Source: Planctomycetota bacterium
GTDB lineage: Bacteria; Planctomycetota; Phycisphaerae; UBA1845; Fen-1342
Assembly: GCA_018814045.1 (NCBI GenBank)
Contig: JAHJAR010000250.1
Location: 1 to 46,423 of the forward strand
Reading direction: 5' to 3'
DNA length: 46,423 nt
The notes under the pieces were generated by a model, which was not told the origin of the DNA, did no database searches, and saw only the letters and a list, made by a program, of their open reading frames with translations. Made by a program: the position numbers and the translations under genes. The first letter of the stretch is position 1; every line of letters begins with the position of its first letter. Shown piece by piece: positions 8,235 through 16,475 of the stretch.

Positions 8235-8663
8235 TTAGTCCAGGGTCTCTTCCAGTGTTTTGTGGGCGCGTTCGACGGCGCCGTGTTGCTCGAAGCGTAA
8301 GTAGAGCACACAGCGGTCGCCCATGCGCCCGGCGGTCAGCCCGCTGATGTTGATGTCGGCGTCGGCGATGCTGCGCGTGATGCGCTCGGCCAGTCCCCGC
8401 TGGTCGGGTCCGATGACACGCAGCGCCTGGATGTGGCTCGACGGGTGCAGCCCGCAGTCCTCGGCGGCCTTCAACTGCGTCTCACCCGCCAGCGGTGCGA
8501 GGTAGAGAATGCCCGTTCCGGGTTTCACGGGCGACGGGCGGGCGATGATGAAATCGAGGTCGGCTCCGGCGTCGAGCACACTCTTCAGCGTGTCCGCCAG
8601 CGCGCCGCGGCGGTCCTGCACTTCCCCCGCCCAGACTTCAACCCTGCTGATCTCAAACTTCAC
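8235..8663 (-). CDS. Tandem ACT-domain protein (small-molecule-binding regulator)
   Basis: 142 aa made of two ACT-like beta-alpha-beta-beta-alpha-beta units. The first (about 1-70) reads VEVWAGEVQDRRGALADTLKSVLDAGADLDFI; the second (about 80-142) reads ALRVIGPDQRGLAERITRSIADADINISGLTAG. The GxL/GLA turns after the first strand are the usual ligand-binding corners. ACT domains bind amino acids or similar metabolites and often act as allosteric modules. With no catalytic domain attached, this is probably a free-standing sensor or accessory protein; the ligand is unknown. It is transcribed opposite to its neighbours, convergent with the membrane-protein gene 73 nt away. Confidence 0.8.
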   Translation of the reverse strand: MKFEISRVEVWAGEVQDRRGALADTLKSVLDAGADLDFIIARPSPVKPGTGILYLAPLAGETQLKAAEDCGLHPSSHIQALRVIGPDQRGLAERITRSIADADINISGLTAGRMGDRCVLYLRFEQHGAVERAHKTLEETLD

Positions 8664-9114
8664 GGCCTAATCCTCTCGATGGTGCCTCGTCTCACGCCAG
8701 ACCGATACTGCCATCGCCGCGGGGCGTCAAGAGGATGCCGCCACGCCGGTGTCCACGCCCTCGCGAGCTTCTATCAGCGGCGTGGAGCTGGTCGCATTTC
8801 GGTCGCGATCTGTCTGGCGGGAGTGATAACTGGAGGGTTGGCTGGATTGCCGGCGAGGCAGGAATAGACGAGCGCACAGGCGAGTGTATGGGGGGGATCA
8901 CGTGCGGGTTGGAGCGTCCGCTTGGGGAACTGCGATGCACCGATCGGTCCGAGAACTCTGACCGGGCGGGGGTTGAGTTTGCCAGACGCCGCGGGGGATT
9001 GAATGCTGCCAAGAGCGTGCGTTGGAGAAGCTCTGCCGACGTGCGCGGCACTAGGTGCAACGTGGACGCGTCGGGCGTCCACGGCCGCTGTGGCGGAGTT
9101 ACGGACGGACCACG
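8664..9114. other. 450-bp intergenic region, nothing recognised
   Basis: The region separates the ACT-domain gene (leftward) from a weak rightward gene. Both strands have open but featureless GC-rich frames. I see no terminator, tRNA or clear promoter. Confidence 0.4.
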
Positions 9115-9684
9115 ATGCGCAAGCGAACAAAGAGCGGTGAGCGTGAGCCGAAGGGCGTTGGGAAGGCCGCGGTCGTAATCGACCTGATCGCGGTGGCGGT
9201 AGTGGTCGGCCTGCTGGCGATCCTACTGGTGCCGCGGCTGTCCGGGACGCGCGAGACGCTGCCGGTGCCCGTGGCTGCCGCAAGCCGCATGGACGAACCG
9301 GTCATGACCACGCCGCTGGCCGAAGCAGCGCAGCCGACGACCCCTCCGGCTCACAGAGGGCAGTGCGTGAGCATCCGTTTGTGGCAGGTGGCCGGAGGGT
9401 GGGGGACGGAGCGACACGCGGGCGGCGACGAGTTGCCGCTCGATGACGGCCATTACTCGGTGTGCCCGGTGGTGGTGCCGAGTGTGTGGCTCATAGAGGA
9501 GGCGACCTGGCCGGCGCCATGGGACGACGGTGGATCCGACCAGGTGCGCGACGGTTGGTGGGGCTCCGGCGTCACGGCGTTCAACCAGACTGGCGATCGC
9601 AACTTAGGTTTGCATCAATCAGTATGGCGCGCCTGCGACGTTGACTTGCGAAGTGCCCTCGAGGAGCAAACGGCCGGCGAGTGA
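9115..9684 (+). CDS. Hypothetical single-pass membrane protein with pseudopilin-like helix
   Basis: 189 aa from ATG 9115; the open frame begins earlier at 9055 but the upstream part is Arg-rich and unlikely. A basic N-terminus (MRKRTKSGEREPKGVGK) precedes one hydrophobic helix (about 20-42) ending LLAILLVPRLSGTRE. This run resembles the LLAxLLPxLSRARE end of type IV pseudopilin helices common in planctomycetes, with Asp where pilins have Glu5, but the G-F/L prepilin cleavage motif is missing. The remainder is Trp/Asp-rich and unknown (VWLIEEATWPAPWDDGGSD). The ribosome site is weak. It may be a degenerate pseudopilin-like protein or a simple anchored protein. Confidence 0.5.
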   Translation: MRKRTKSGEREPKGVGKAAVVIDLIAVAVVVGLLAILLVPRLSGTRETLPVPVAAASRMDEPVMTTPLAEAAQPTTPPAHRGQCVSIRLWQVAGGWGTERHAGGDELPLDDGHYSVCPVVVPSVWLIEEATWPAPWDDGGSDQVRDGWWGSGVTAFNQTGDRNLGLHQSVWRACDVDLRSALEEQTAGE

Positions 9685-10078
9685 GGCGGCGTGCCGCGGG
9701 GCCGGTTCCGCGCAAGCAGGATCGTCGCATCATCCGGGGCGATGACTCCAGACATCCTGACATGCAACGGATTACACCTGTATTTTCAGGCTTTTCTTGT
9801 GGATTCAGCCCTGGGCTACCGTCATAGAAAGTGACAAGTGTTCTCGGGCCAATGCCCCGATCATCCGTCTTCGAGGCCGAGTTTTCAGTGTCTTTCGAGT
9901 GCCGCAAGTTCTCGTCTCGGGTTTCGAGTGGTCAGAAACGGTCAGGGGCGGGTCAGGATGTCTGGACTCCCCGGCTTCGCATCTGGCACCACGCCTGACC
10001 AGGGTCGCCGAGCCGCATCAGCACGGCCGCGGTCTTGAAAGCGGAATCGCGTGCACAGACGACGCCGGCGCCGGGTAC
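9685..10078. other. 394-bp intergenic region, nothing recognised
   Basis: The region lies downstream of the hypothetical gene and of gatD (convergent). A short CCTG-TATTTT-CAGG hairpin followed by a T-rich stretch at about 9777-9800 could act weakly as a terminator on the plus strand. No gene is supported. Confidence 0.35.
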
Positions 10079-11464
10079 TCAACGTTTGATGTTGCGCAGG
10101 AACTCCTGCACCTCGGGAATGGCCCCCTGAAAGACCAAGTAGCCGTTGTACGGTTCGCGCTCGGTTGTTTCATCGACGACGGGGGTGAGCATGATGCGGC
10201 GGACCTCAGCGCGGTCATCCGTTTGGCCGAGCGCCCAGCACAGTTTCATGTAGGCCACCTCGGGCAGCATGTTGGCTGCCGGCACGACGCCCAATTCCAT
10301 GATCTCGCGGCCCGTCTCGTACACGTACATCTGGACATAGCCCCATAGCGTCTGCACTGTCATGTACATGTGCACGCCCTTATCGACCGCGCGTCGTAGG
10401 GCTCCATACAGCGGTTTGTTGACGTGACCTAGGCCGGTACCGGCGATGACGATCCCGCGGTAGCCCTTCTCCACGACCGCATCGACCACATCCGGCAGCA
10501 TGTTCGGGTAGTAATATAGGATCGTGACCTTCTCCGCGAAGGCCGTGTTGATCGTCACGTTGCGGTCTGTGCGCCGGCGCCGGTAGTCGTCGCGCAAGTG
10601 CTTGATGTAATGCGGGGCGATCATTGCCAGCGGGATGTCGCCGATCGTCCGAAACGTTGACCGGTAGCTGGAGTGCATCTTGCGCACCCGTGTTCCCCGG
10701 TGCAGCAGGCAGTATTCGTCGGACGTCGGCCCGAACATGCACACCACGACTTCGGCGATGTCGCCCTCGGCCGCGGCCTTCACCGCGTTGATCAGATTCA
10801 GGGCGGCGTCCGACGAGGGCCGGTCCGACGAACGCTGGGATCCGACCATCACGATCGGGACCGGGGAATCCTGCACCATGAAGCTCAGAATGGCGGCCGT
10901 GTGGTGCATCGTGTCGGTCCCGTGGCCGATCACGATCCCGTCCACGCCCCGTTCGATCTCCGAGCCGATCCGCTCGGCCAGGCGGATGTATTGCTCCCGG
11001 GCCATATTCTCGCTGAATATTCCGAAGAGCTTCTCCGTTTGCAGGTTGCAGATGTCCGCCAACTCCGGCACCGAACCGTACAGTTCACCGGGCGAGAAGG
11101 CCGGAATGACCGCGCCCGTCCGATAGTCCAACCGGCTGGCAATCGTGCCCCCCGTGCCAAACAGCGTGATGTTGGGCTTGTGCGGGTCGCGGGGAAACTC
11201 CTTCTCCGGGATCTTGTAATGCGCCTCGCGCCGGCCGTGCTCCGTGATCCTCGTGACCGACTCGGCGGCGACGCCGATGTTGTAGCCGCTGTCGAGCTTC
11301 AAGACGATGTGGCGGTCGTCGGCCGTCTCAGGACGCGGCAAGACGATGCCCTTGAAGTGCGCCGTGGCCGTGTGCACTTCGGCGTTGCTCCACACGGATA
11401 CGCCGTGCTTTTGCAGCGTTGCTCTGGCAAGCCCGCGATAGCCTTTCAGTGCGTCGTCACTCAT
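10079..11464 (-). CDS. gatD: Glu-tRNA(Gln) amidotransferase subunit D (archaeal type)
   Basis: 461 aa. An N-terminal domain of about 90 residues precedes an L-asparaginase-like domain. The asparaginase active-site motifs are present: GTGGTIAS (Thr107), GHGTDTM (Thr183-Asp184) and a later Lys in TRVRKMHSS. The segments SVPELADICNLQTEKLFGIFSENM (split here: SVPELADI, FSENM) and VGSQRSSDRPSSDAALNLI are characteristic of GatD rather than of free asparaginases. GatD releases ammonia from glutamine, which is channelled to GatE for transamidation of Glu-tRNA(Gln). It lies directly downstream of gatE with only 2 nt between stop and start, so translation is coupled. GatDE is regarded as an archaeal trait; bacteria normally use GatCAB. 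Confidence 0.92.
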   Translation of the reverse strand: MSDDALKGYRGLARATLQKHGVSVWSNAEVHTATAHFKGIVLPRPETADDRHIVLKLDSGYNIGVAAESVTRITEHGRREAHYKIPEKEFPRDPHKPNITLFGTGGTIASRLDYRTGAVIPAFSPGELYGSVPELADICNLQTEKLFGIFSENMAREQYIRLAERIGSEIERGVDGIVIGHGTDTMHHTAAILSFMVQDSPVPIVMVGSQRSSDRPSSDAALNLINAVKAAAEGDIAEVVVCMFGPTSDEYCLLHRGTRVRKMHSSYRSTFRTIGDIPLAMIAPHYIKHLRDDYRRRRTDRNVTINTAFAEKVTILYYYPNMLPDVVDAVVEKGYRGIVIAGTGLGHVNKPLYGALRRAVDKGVHMYMTVQTLWGYVQMYVYETGREIMELGVVPAANMLPEVAYMKLCWALGQTDDRAEVRRIMLTPVVDETTEREPYNGYLVFQGAIPEVQEFLRNIKR

Positions 11465-11466
11465 GT

Positions 11467-13443
11467 TTACAGCCGTTCGCCTTGGTGTTGCGGAGATTGA
11501 ATCCCGAGCAGCGTGCGGACGAGTTCGGCCAGGCGGCGTCCCTCGAGACGTCCGACGAAGGCGGTCATCACCTCGCCCATCAAGTAGCGGTACTTCTTCT
11601 GGGGGGTCTTGAAGCGGGCATCGTCACGATGTTCGCTGAGGCGTGCGATGTAGGCGGACGCCTCGTCGTCGCTGGCCGGTGTCAGCTTCAGGTCTTTCAG
11701 CGCCGTTGCCACGCGTCCGCCGCCGGCGTCGTCCGGGATGGGCCGATGGAGGAGGTAGGCCAGCACCTCCAGCACGCCTTCCCGGGCGAGCTGGCTGGCG
11801 GCGTGGGCCGCAAAGACCTCGAAGATATCGTCGTCTGTGAGCTGCTCAACTGCCAGCCCTTCGCGGCGGAAGGCCTTCAAACGCTGGATCAGTACCACGG
11901 CGGCGAAGGTTGGCTTGACCTTCAGCTCCCGGACGAGCCGGTCGAAGAGGTCGGCCCGCGGCGACCGGCAGAGCGGGATGATCACGTCCTGCGGCAGATC
12001 CAGACGGCGATAGCGCGCCTCGCGGTCCCAGACATACTCGGGCAATCGGGCCCGAATACGCGCTGTGCGGTCCGCCGTGATTTCCAGGGGCGGGAGGTCC
12101 GTGTCGGGGTACATGCGTTCGGCCCCGGGCAGGACGCGCTCGAACCCGGTGGTGCCGTCCTTGAGATGCTGCCGCGTGTCGCTCGGAACGCCCGCGGTCG
12201 CTTCCCGGGCGCGCAGCACGATCTCGTTGCATGCGCATTCGGTGTCTGATTCGTCGCCCCACACCAGGATCAAGGCGTCGTTGTCCTTGGCGTCCGTCTT
12301 CCTGCGGAGGGCTTTCCAATCCCGGGCTGCCAGCGCCTCCGTTGCCGTATCGGAATGCACGGTGTTTGGCAACTGCGTCAGACACGCGATGACGCGGACA
12401 CGATCGGAGAACTCCTGGGCTAACGTCGTATGCTCCTGCGTGGCTGTGTTCAGGATCTCCGCGAACCCTCTCAGGACCACGCACTTGACCCGTTGTCCCG
12501 CTGCCAGCGCCAGCCGGATCGGCTCGTAGAGCGCCTTGGCGACGATCCGCGTGACCTCGTGCGTGGAGTACGCGAACGTCTCCGGCGTGATACCTCGGTG
12601 CTTCAGTTCGGCGCGGATTTGCAGCAGCGCCACCTGGCGCGATGCTTCACTATAGACCAGGTGGGGGATGCGCCAGATCTGCGGTACGCCCTTGATCTCG
12701 ACCCGTGTTCCGCCGTTCACACTCACGTTGACGTCCTGGCGTGTGGCCCCGTAGCCCGTACGAACCTTGCCGGTGCTACGACACAGCATGCGGATGATTT
12801 GTGCGACCTCGGCGGCCTCTTGCGGCGTACGCATGTCGGGATACGTCACGGGCTCGATCAGCGGCATGCCCAAGCGGTCGGTCAGGTAGACCCGGTCGTG
12901 GCCGACGTCGGATACCTCGCGGCAGGCATCCTCCTCCAGGCCGAGCTGCATGATGCGGATCTTGCGGTCCCGGTATGGAATCCAGCCGTCCACGCCGACG
13001 ATCGTGGTCCGCTGAAAGCCGGTTGGAATCGACCCGTCGAGGTACTGCTTCCGGGCTATGTGCAGTTCGTTGACCATGTTGAGCCGGAGCAGCAGGGCGA
13101 CTTCGAGGGCAGTATCGAGCGCCTCTTCATCCATGAAGAAGGGTGGCGTGTCGTCGAACTCGTACGTGCAGACGGTGTTGCGGTTGATCCGGTAGTAGAT
13201 ATTCTTCTTGGTCTTCTTCTCCATCAGGGCCGTGCCGTCGTATTCACCCAACTCGGAGAGCGTGGGCCGCATATGGCGCAGGATTTCGGCATCGTACTCA
13301 CTGCTGTAGCGCCCGGCCGGACAGCGGCAGAACAGCTTTCCTTTCGTCAGGAGCTGCTGGTGGATCTCCAAGCCGCACTTCAGCCCGATGTTGTCGTAGT
13401 CCTCGGGCGTCATCTGGTCGAACGGCTTCAACGGCAGTCCCAT
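11467..13443 (-). CDS. gatE: Glu-tRNA(Gln) amidotransferase subunit E (archaeal type)
   Basis: 658 aa. GatE activates Glu-tRNA(Gln) with ATP and converts it to Gln-tRNA(Gln) using ammonia from GatD. The GatB/E cradle domain begins IGLKCGLEIHQQL, and residues about 233-253 read RQDVNVSVNGG-TRVEIKGV, the archaeal GatE form rather than the RCDANVS...EIKNLNS of bacterial GatB. A long insertion (about 345-480) of the AspRS-like type follows (LILVWGDE, VPSDTRQHLKDGTTGFERVLPG, RMYPDTDLPPL). The C-terminal helical/YqeY-like tail ends at 658. The length is near archaeal GatE (about 620-635) and far above GatB (about 480). ATG 13443 was chosen because AGGAGAG lies 8 nt upstream and the protein starts at the conserved N-terminus. 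Confidence 0.93.
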   Translation of the reverse strand: MGLPLKPFDQMTPEDYDNIGLKCGLEIHQQLLTKGKLFCRCPAGRYSSEYDAEILRHMRPTLSELGEYDGTALMEKKTKKNIYYRINRNTVCTYEFDDTPPFFMDEEALDTALEVALLLRLNMVNELHIARKQYLDGSIPTGFQRTTIVGVDGWIPYRDRKIRIMQLGLEEDACREVSDVGHDRVYLTDRLGMPLIEPVTYPDMRTPQEAAEVAQIIRMLCRSTGKVRTGYGATRQDVNVSVNGGTRVEIKGVPQIWRIPHLVYSEASRQVALLQIRAELKHRGITPETFAYSTHEVTRIVAKALYEPIRLALAAGQRVKCVVLRGFAEILNTATQEHTTLAQEFSDRVRVIACLTQLPNTVHSDTATEALAARDWKALRRKTDAKDNDALILVWGDESDTECACNEIVLRAREATAGVPSDTRQHLKDGTTGFERVLPGAERMYPDTDLPPLEITADRTARIRARLPEYVWDREARYRRLDLPQDVIIPLCRSPRADLFDRLVRELKVKPTFAAVVLIQRLKAFRREGLAVEQLTDDDIFEVFAAHAASQLAREGVLEVLAYLLHRPIPDDAGGGRVATALKDLKLTPASDDEASAYIARLSEHRDDARFKTPQKKYRYLMGEVMTAFVGRLEGRRLAELVRTLLGIQSPQHQGERL

Positions 13444-13708
13444 CGCGTGGGCTCTCCTCTTGACGTAATCAAAGCCTCGTATGTTAGGGCAACGCTCGGC
13501 GCGCAGCAAACGGCGGCGCCGAGCACGGACTCGCCGATCGTCGGGGTATGAACGATGTCTGCGGTAATCGGCGGTCCGGGTGGTCCGCCGGAGGCCGTTG
13601 GGCAGGGTGGCCCGCCGCTTCAGCGCTGGGAAACACGAACAGGGTAGCGAGTCGTGTTGCGCAGGGCTAAAGCCGTGGGCCACCCAGCAATTGTTGCTCG
13701 CTAGCGCC

Positions 13709-15931
13709 CTAGCGGCTTTTCCGCCGGCCACGGCCGGTCAACAGCAATCCCACAATTGCCATGCTGACCAGCGTCGTGCTCGCGAAGGGGCACGGAGCCG
13801 CGGCCACCGGGGCGAGCCCGCCGCCGGTACCGCCGCCTCCGGTGCCATCGCCTCCGGTTCCGCCACCACCGGTCCCATCCCCGCCGGTACCGTCGCCCCC
13901 GGTTCCATTCTCGCCGGTCCCGTCGCCGGTGTCCCCGGCATCCGTTGTGCCGGTGCCCCTGTAGGTGGCCTCGGTGGGGGAGGTCGAGGCGTTGGATTCG
14001 ACCGTGAGGGTTGCAGTGACTGGGTCGGTGCCGGTCGGCTGGAAGGTCACGATCATCGTTCGGCTGTCGCTCCCGTAGATCGTCACCTGCGAGCCGGCCG
14101 CCGGCCGGGTGCCGCCGTCGAGGTCCAGCGTGAAAGCGTCCGAGCCGGCCAGGGCGATGTTGGTGATGGCGAGTTCGCGCGTGCCCCCGTTGGTGACGGT
14201 GATGGTCTTGGTGGCCGAGCTGCCGATGGCCACATTGCCGAAGTCGTGGAACTGCGGGTCGACGATAATAGCCGGAACGAGATTCGTATCGTCGTTGGTC
14301 ACCGCCAGGCGCGTATCGACCATCGTGTAGTTGTCGCTCTTGTCCTTGACGATGACGCGAATCGGCACTTCGATCGGCATGTCGGTGTAATGGGCATAGA
14401 ACTCGCTGCTGGAGCGCGTCCGCATGGTGTTGCAGGTGAACACGCCGTCGCCGGCCGCGAAATCGCCGTCCGTGCCGTCGTCGACCGCCGTCCCCGCGGA
14501 GGAATCACCGCCAAAGCCCAGCGGCGTGCGGAAGAAGCCGTACCACTCGGCGACCTCGCGGCCATAGTCACCGAGCGACATCACGTACACCGCGTCGATA
14601 TCGGCGAGCCCCTGGGCGTCGCTGACCGTGACCTTCGTGAGCACTCTCATTACGTCGTCGTTGAGGATGACCGGCGAGCCGAAGGCGATTTGGGTGACCT
14701 GGGGAGCCTGGGCGTAGCCGTCCTCGCCGGGGTTCATGTCGATGCGGTGTACCTTGGCGTACTGCTCGCCGTTGGCGGTGAACCAACGCTGGTTGTCGTC
14801 GGTGATATCGGTGATGAGCGATGTTCCGCTGGGTACCGCCAGGTTCGTGAGTGAGACGAGCGTGTCGTGCACGGCGGACGTAGCGATCTCCAACAGGCTG
14901 TAGCTGTTACCCGTGGCGTTGAAGCGGCAGAAGGCCCCGTCGCGCGACAACGTCTGGACGGAGGTGTTGCGATCAACAACGGTCGATGCTGCCCCGGTGT
15001 TCAGGTTGACCAGTTGCAGGTCGTAGAAGGTGCCCGTGCCGGTGATGCGATTTCGGCAATACAGCGCCGCGCTGCCGTCGGCACTGATCACGCGGTGGGG
15101 CAAGTCCTGATTCTCCCACACATACGTTATGTCTTCGTTGGGACGCTTGGTCGGGGCGGTATCGCCGGCGATGTACATGCTCTGGCAGTGCGAACAGGAG
15201 TTGTCCGGCTGCCACTGCATGAGCACGCGCCCTGCGTCGGACGCGCCGAGGAACTTGAGGTTGTTGACATTGCACGTGCCGGGCAAATCGTCCAGCCCCA
15301 TCACCTGTACTGGTGCTCCGCCGACATCTGCTCGGTACAGGCCGACAGTGTCGCATTCACCGTCTGTCTGGTCGTCGTGCTTGAACCACAGCCGTGTGCC
15401 CGCGTCGTTGAGCGTGTAGGGTTTTCGGAAGTCACTGTTGATCACGTTGGCGACGGCGACGTTGCAGGTGCCGCCCGTGGCGACATCGCACACGTAGTAG
15501 CTGTGATTTGTACCGAACAGCGGGGAGACGAAGAACAGCTTCGAACCGTTGTAGTTCATCTGGGCGTAGCGCAGGCCGCCCAGGCCGCTGTCGGGCAGCT
15601 TAGAGGTCAGGTCGACCAAGCCGGTGCCGTCGGCGTTCATGACGTACAGATGCCAGCAGGCCGGGTCGTCGGAGAGCACGCCGCACGTGCTTACGATCAG
15701 GGCCACCTTCTGGCCGTCGGCGCTGCACGCCAGCCAGCCCAGGCTGACTACCGTCTCTTCGTCGGCAAAGCTCAGGTCGGATTGCTGGAGGATCCGCGTG
15801 ATCGTCTGTGAGTGTTCGATCGTGGCGATGTGATCCACGGCCGTGGCCGCCGGAACAACACACGCGACGACTCCCAGCAGAGCGCCAAACAGGCCAATCG
15901 TGCGAGTTGTCATCTTACCATACCGTAGCAT
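13709..15931 (-). CDS. Large exported protein: TolB-like propeller plus choice-of-anchor-D-like domain
   Basis: 740 aa. A signal peptide (about residues 8-32, GLFGALLGVVACVVPAATA) follows a start with GGAGAG 7 nt upstream. Residues about 40-430 carry propeller-like blades (SADGQKVALIV, WHLYVMNADGTGLVDLT, YNGSKLFFVSP). A calcium/choice-type region follows (FFRTPLGFGGDSS, DGDFAAGDGVFTC). Residues about 560-660 resemble a choice-of-anchor-D/ASH Ig fold (PQFHDFGNVAIGSSATKTITV). A Gly-Thr-Asp low-complexity linker then leads to a terminal Cys-hydrophobic-RGRRKSR tail that looks like a protein-sorting signal. It is probably secreted and surface-anchored; function unknown. Its stop is 265 bp upstream of the gatE start in the same direction. 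Confidence 0.82.
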   Translation of the reverse strand: MLRYGKMTTRTIGLFGALLGVVACVVPAATAVDHIATIEHSQTITRILQQSDLSFADEETVVSLGWLACSADGQKVALIVSTCGVLSDDPACWHLYVMNADGTGLVDLTSKLPDSGLGGLRYAQMNYNGSKLFFVSPLFGTNHSYYVCDVATGGTCNVAVANVINSDFRKPYTLNDAGTRLWFKHDDQTDGECDTVGLYRADVGGAPVQVMGLDDLPGTCNVNNLKFLGASDAGRVLMQWQPDNSCSHCQSMYIAGDTAPTKRPNEDITYVWENQDLPHRVISADGSAALYCRNRITGTGTFYDLQLVNLNTGAASTVVDRNTSVQTLSRDGAFCRFNATGNSYSLLEIATSAVHDTLVSLTNLAVPSGTSLITDITDDNQRWFTANGEQYAKVHRIDMNPGEDGYAQAPQVTQIAFGSPVILNDDVMRVLTKVTVSDAQGLADIDAVYVMSLGDYGREVAEWYGFFRTPLGFGGDSSAGTAVDDGTDGDFAAGDGVFTCNTMRTRSSSEFYAHYTDMPIEVPIRVIVKDKSDNYTMVDTRLAVTNDDTNLVPAIIVDPQFHDFGNVAIGSSATKTITVTNGGTRELAITNIALAGSDAFTLDLDGGTRPAAGSQVTIYGSDSRTMIVTFQPTGTDPVTATLTVESNASTSPTEATYRGTGTTDAGDTGDGTGENGTGGDGTGGDGTGGGGTGGDGTGGGGTGGGLAPVAAAPCPFASTTLVSMAIVGLLLTGRGRRKSR
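13815..13935 (-). repeat. In-frame low-complexity repeat coding Gly-Thr-Gly-Gly-Asp units
   Basis: About eight imperfect 15-nt units encode GTGGD/GTGGG pentapeptides between the Ig-like domain and the C-terminal tail of the exported protein. The units differ at third positions, so the array is old or under protein-level selection. It acts as a flexible linker and is a candidate length-variable site. Confidence 0.75.
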
Positions 15932-16475
15932 TGTTGAGCTCTCCTACCCGGGCTTGGTCAGTTCGCGAACACGAAAGCGCCGCTCGACGGCGACGATGAC
16001 CTTCTCATGATGCTGCGCCGGCAACTCGGTGGCTGGTCTCGGATTAGGAGGCGAATCGGCAGCACCAAATGTCAATCTTCGCCCCTCGTTCCGATGAGAA
16101 GATGCCGGCCAGCCCGTTTTGTGTCGATTTCTCCCTGGCAGCGTATGCGCCGCTCCGCCGCCGCGACCGCCAACCGGTATTGCTGTCAGCGGAAGACTAC
16201 ACCCGAGTATCGCGCCATCTGGGTCGAATTGCAAGCAAAACCGGCATGTCGGCGATTGCGGGCGGCGTCCTGGCATAGCCGCCTGAGGCGCGACATGCTA
16301 AATGACCGTGCACGATCCGGCGACATCGCAAAGCCGCGGGTTTCAGCCCACGCGGCCATACCTCCGAAGGACTCTCGCAAGATCGCGCATGGTGGTTTAG
16401 TCTGGCGTGCGCTGGGCGGCCGGCTCGTGGTGTGGGGCCGGCACAGCAGCACAACGGCATGCGGAGAGACAACAC
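15932..16475. other. 544-bp divergent intergenic region
   Basis: The region separates the leftward exported-protein gene from the rightward acetyltransferase gene, so it should hold both promoters, though none is clear. A 69-codon ORF (16069-16278, plus) has AGGAGG about 15 nt upstream but no recognisable product; I do not call it. A palindrome at 16333-16356 is listed separately. Confidence 0.4.
16333..16356. repeat. Short palindrome GCCGCGGG-N6-CCCACGCGGC
   Basis: Near-perfect inverted repeat with a 6-nt loop (TTTCAG) and no T-tract, so it is not a typical terminator. A related string (GGGCTAAAGCCGTGGGCCACCC) occurs at about 13664-13685 in another intergenic region. It may belong to a family of small extragenic palindromes. 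Confidence 0.5.

Noticed and set aside
13664..13720. Possible rho-independent terminator after the exported-protein gene (AAAGCCG...CGGCTTT)
   Set aside because: The arms are 40 nt apart and no T-run follows in the right direction.
16069..16278. 69-codon plus-strand ORF with AGGAGG 15 nt upstream
   Set aside because: Spacing too long, no recognisable features; not enough to call a gene.
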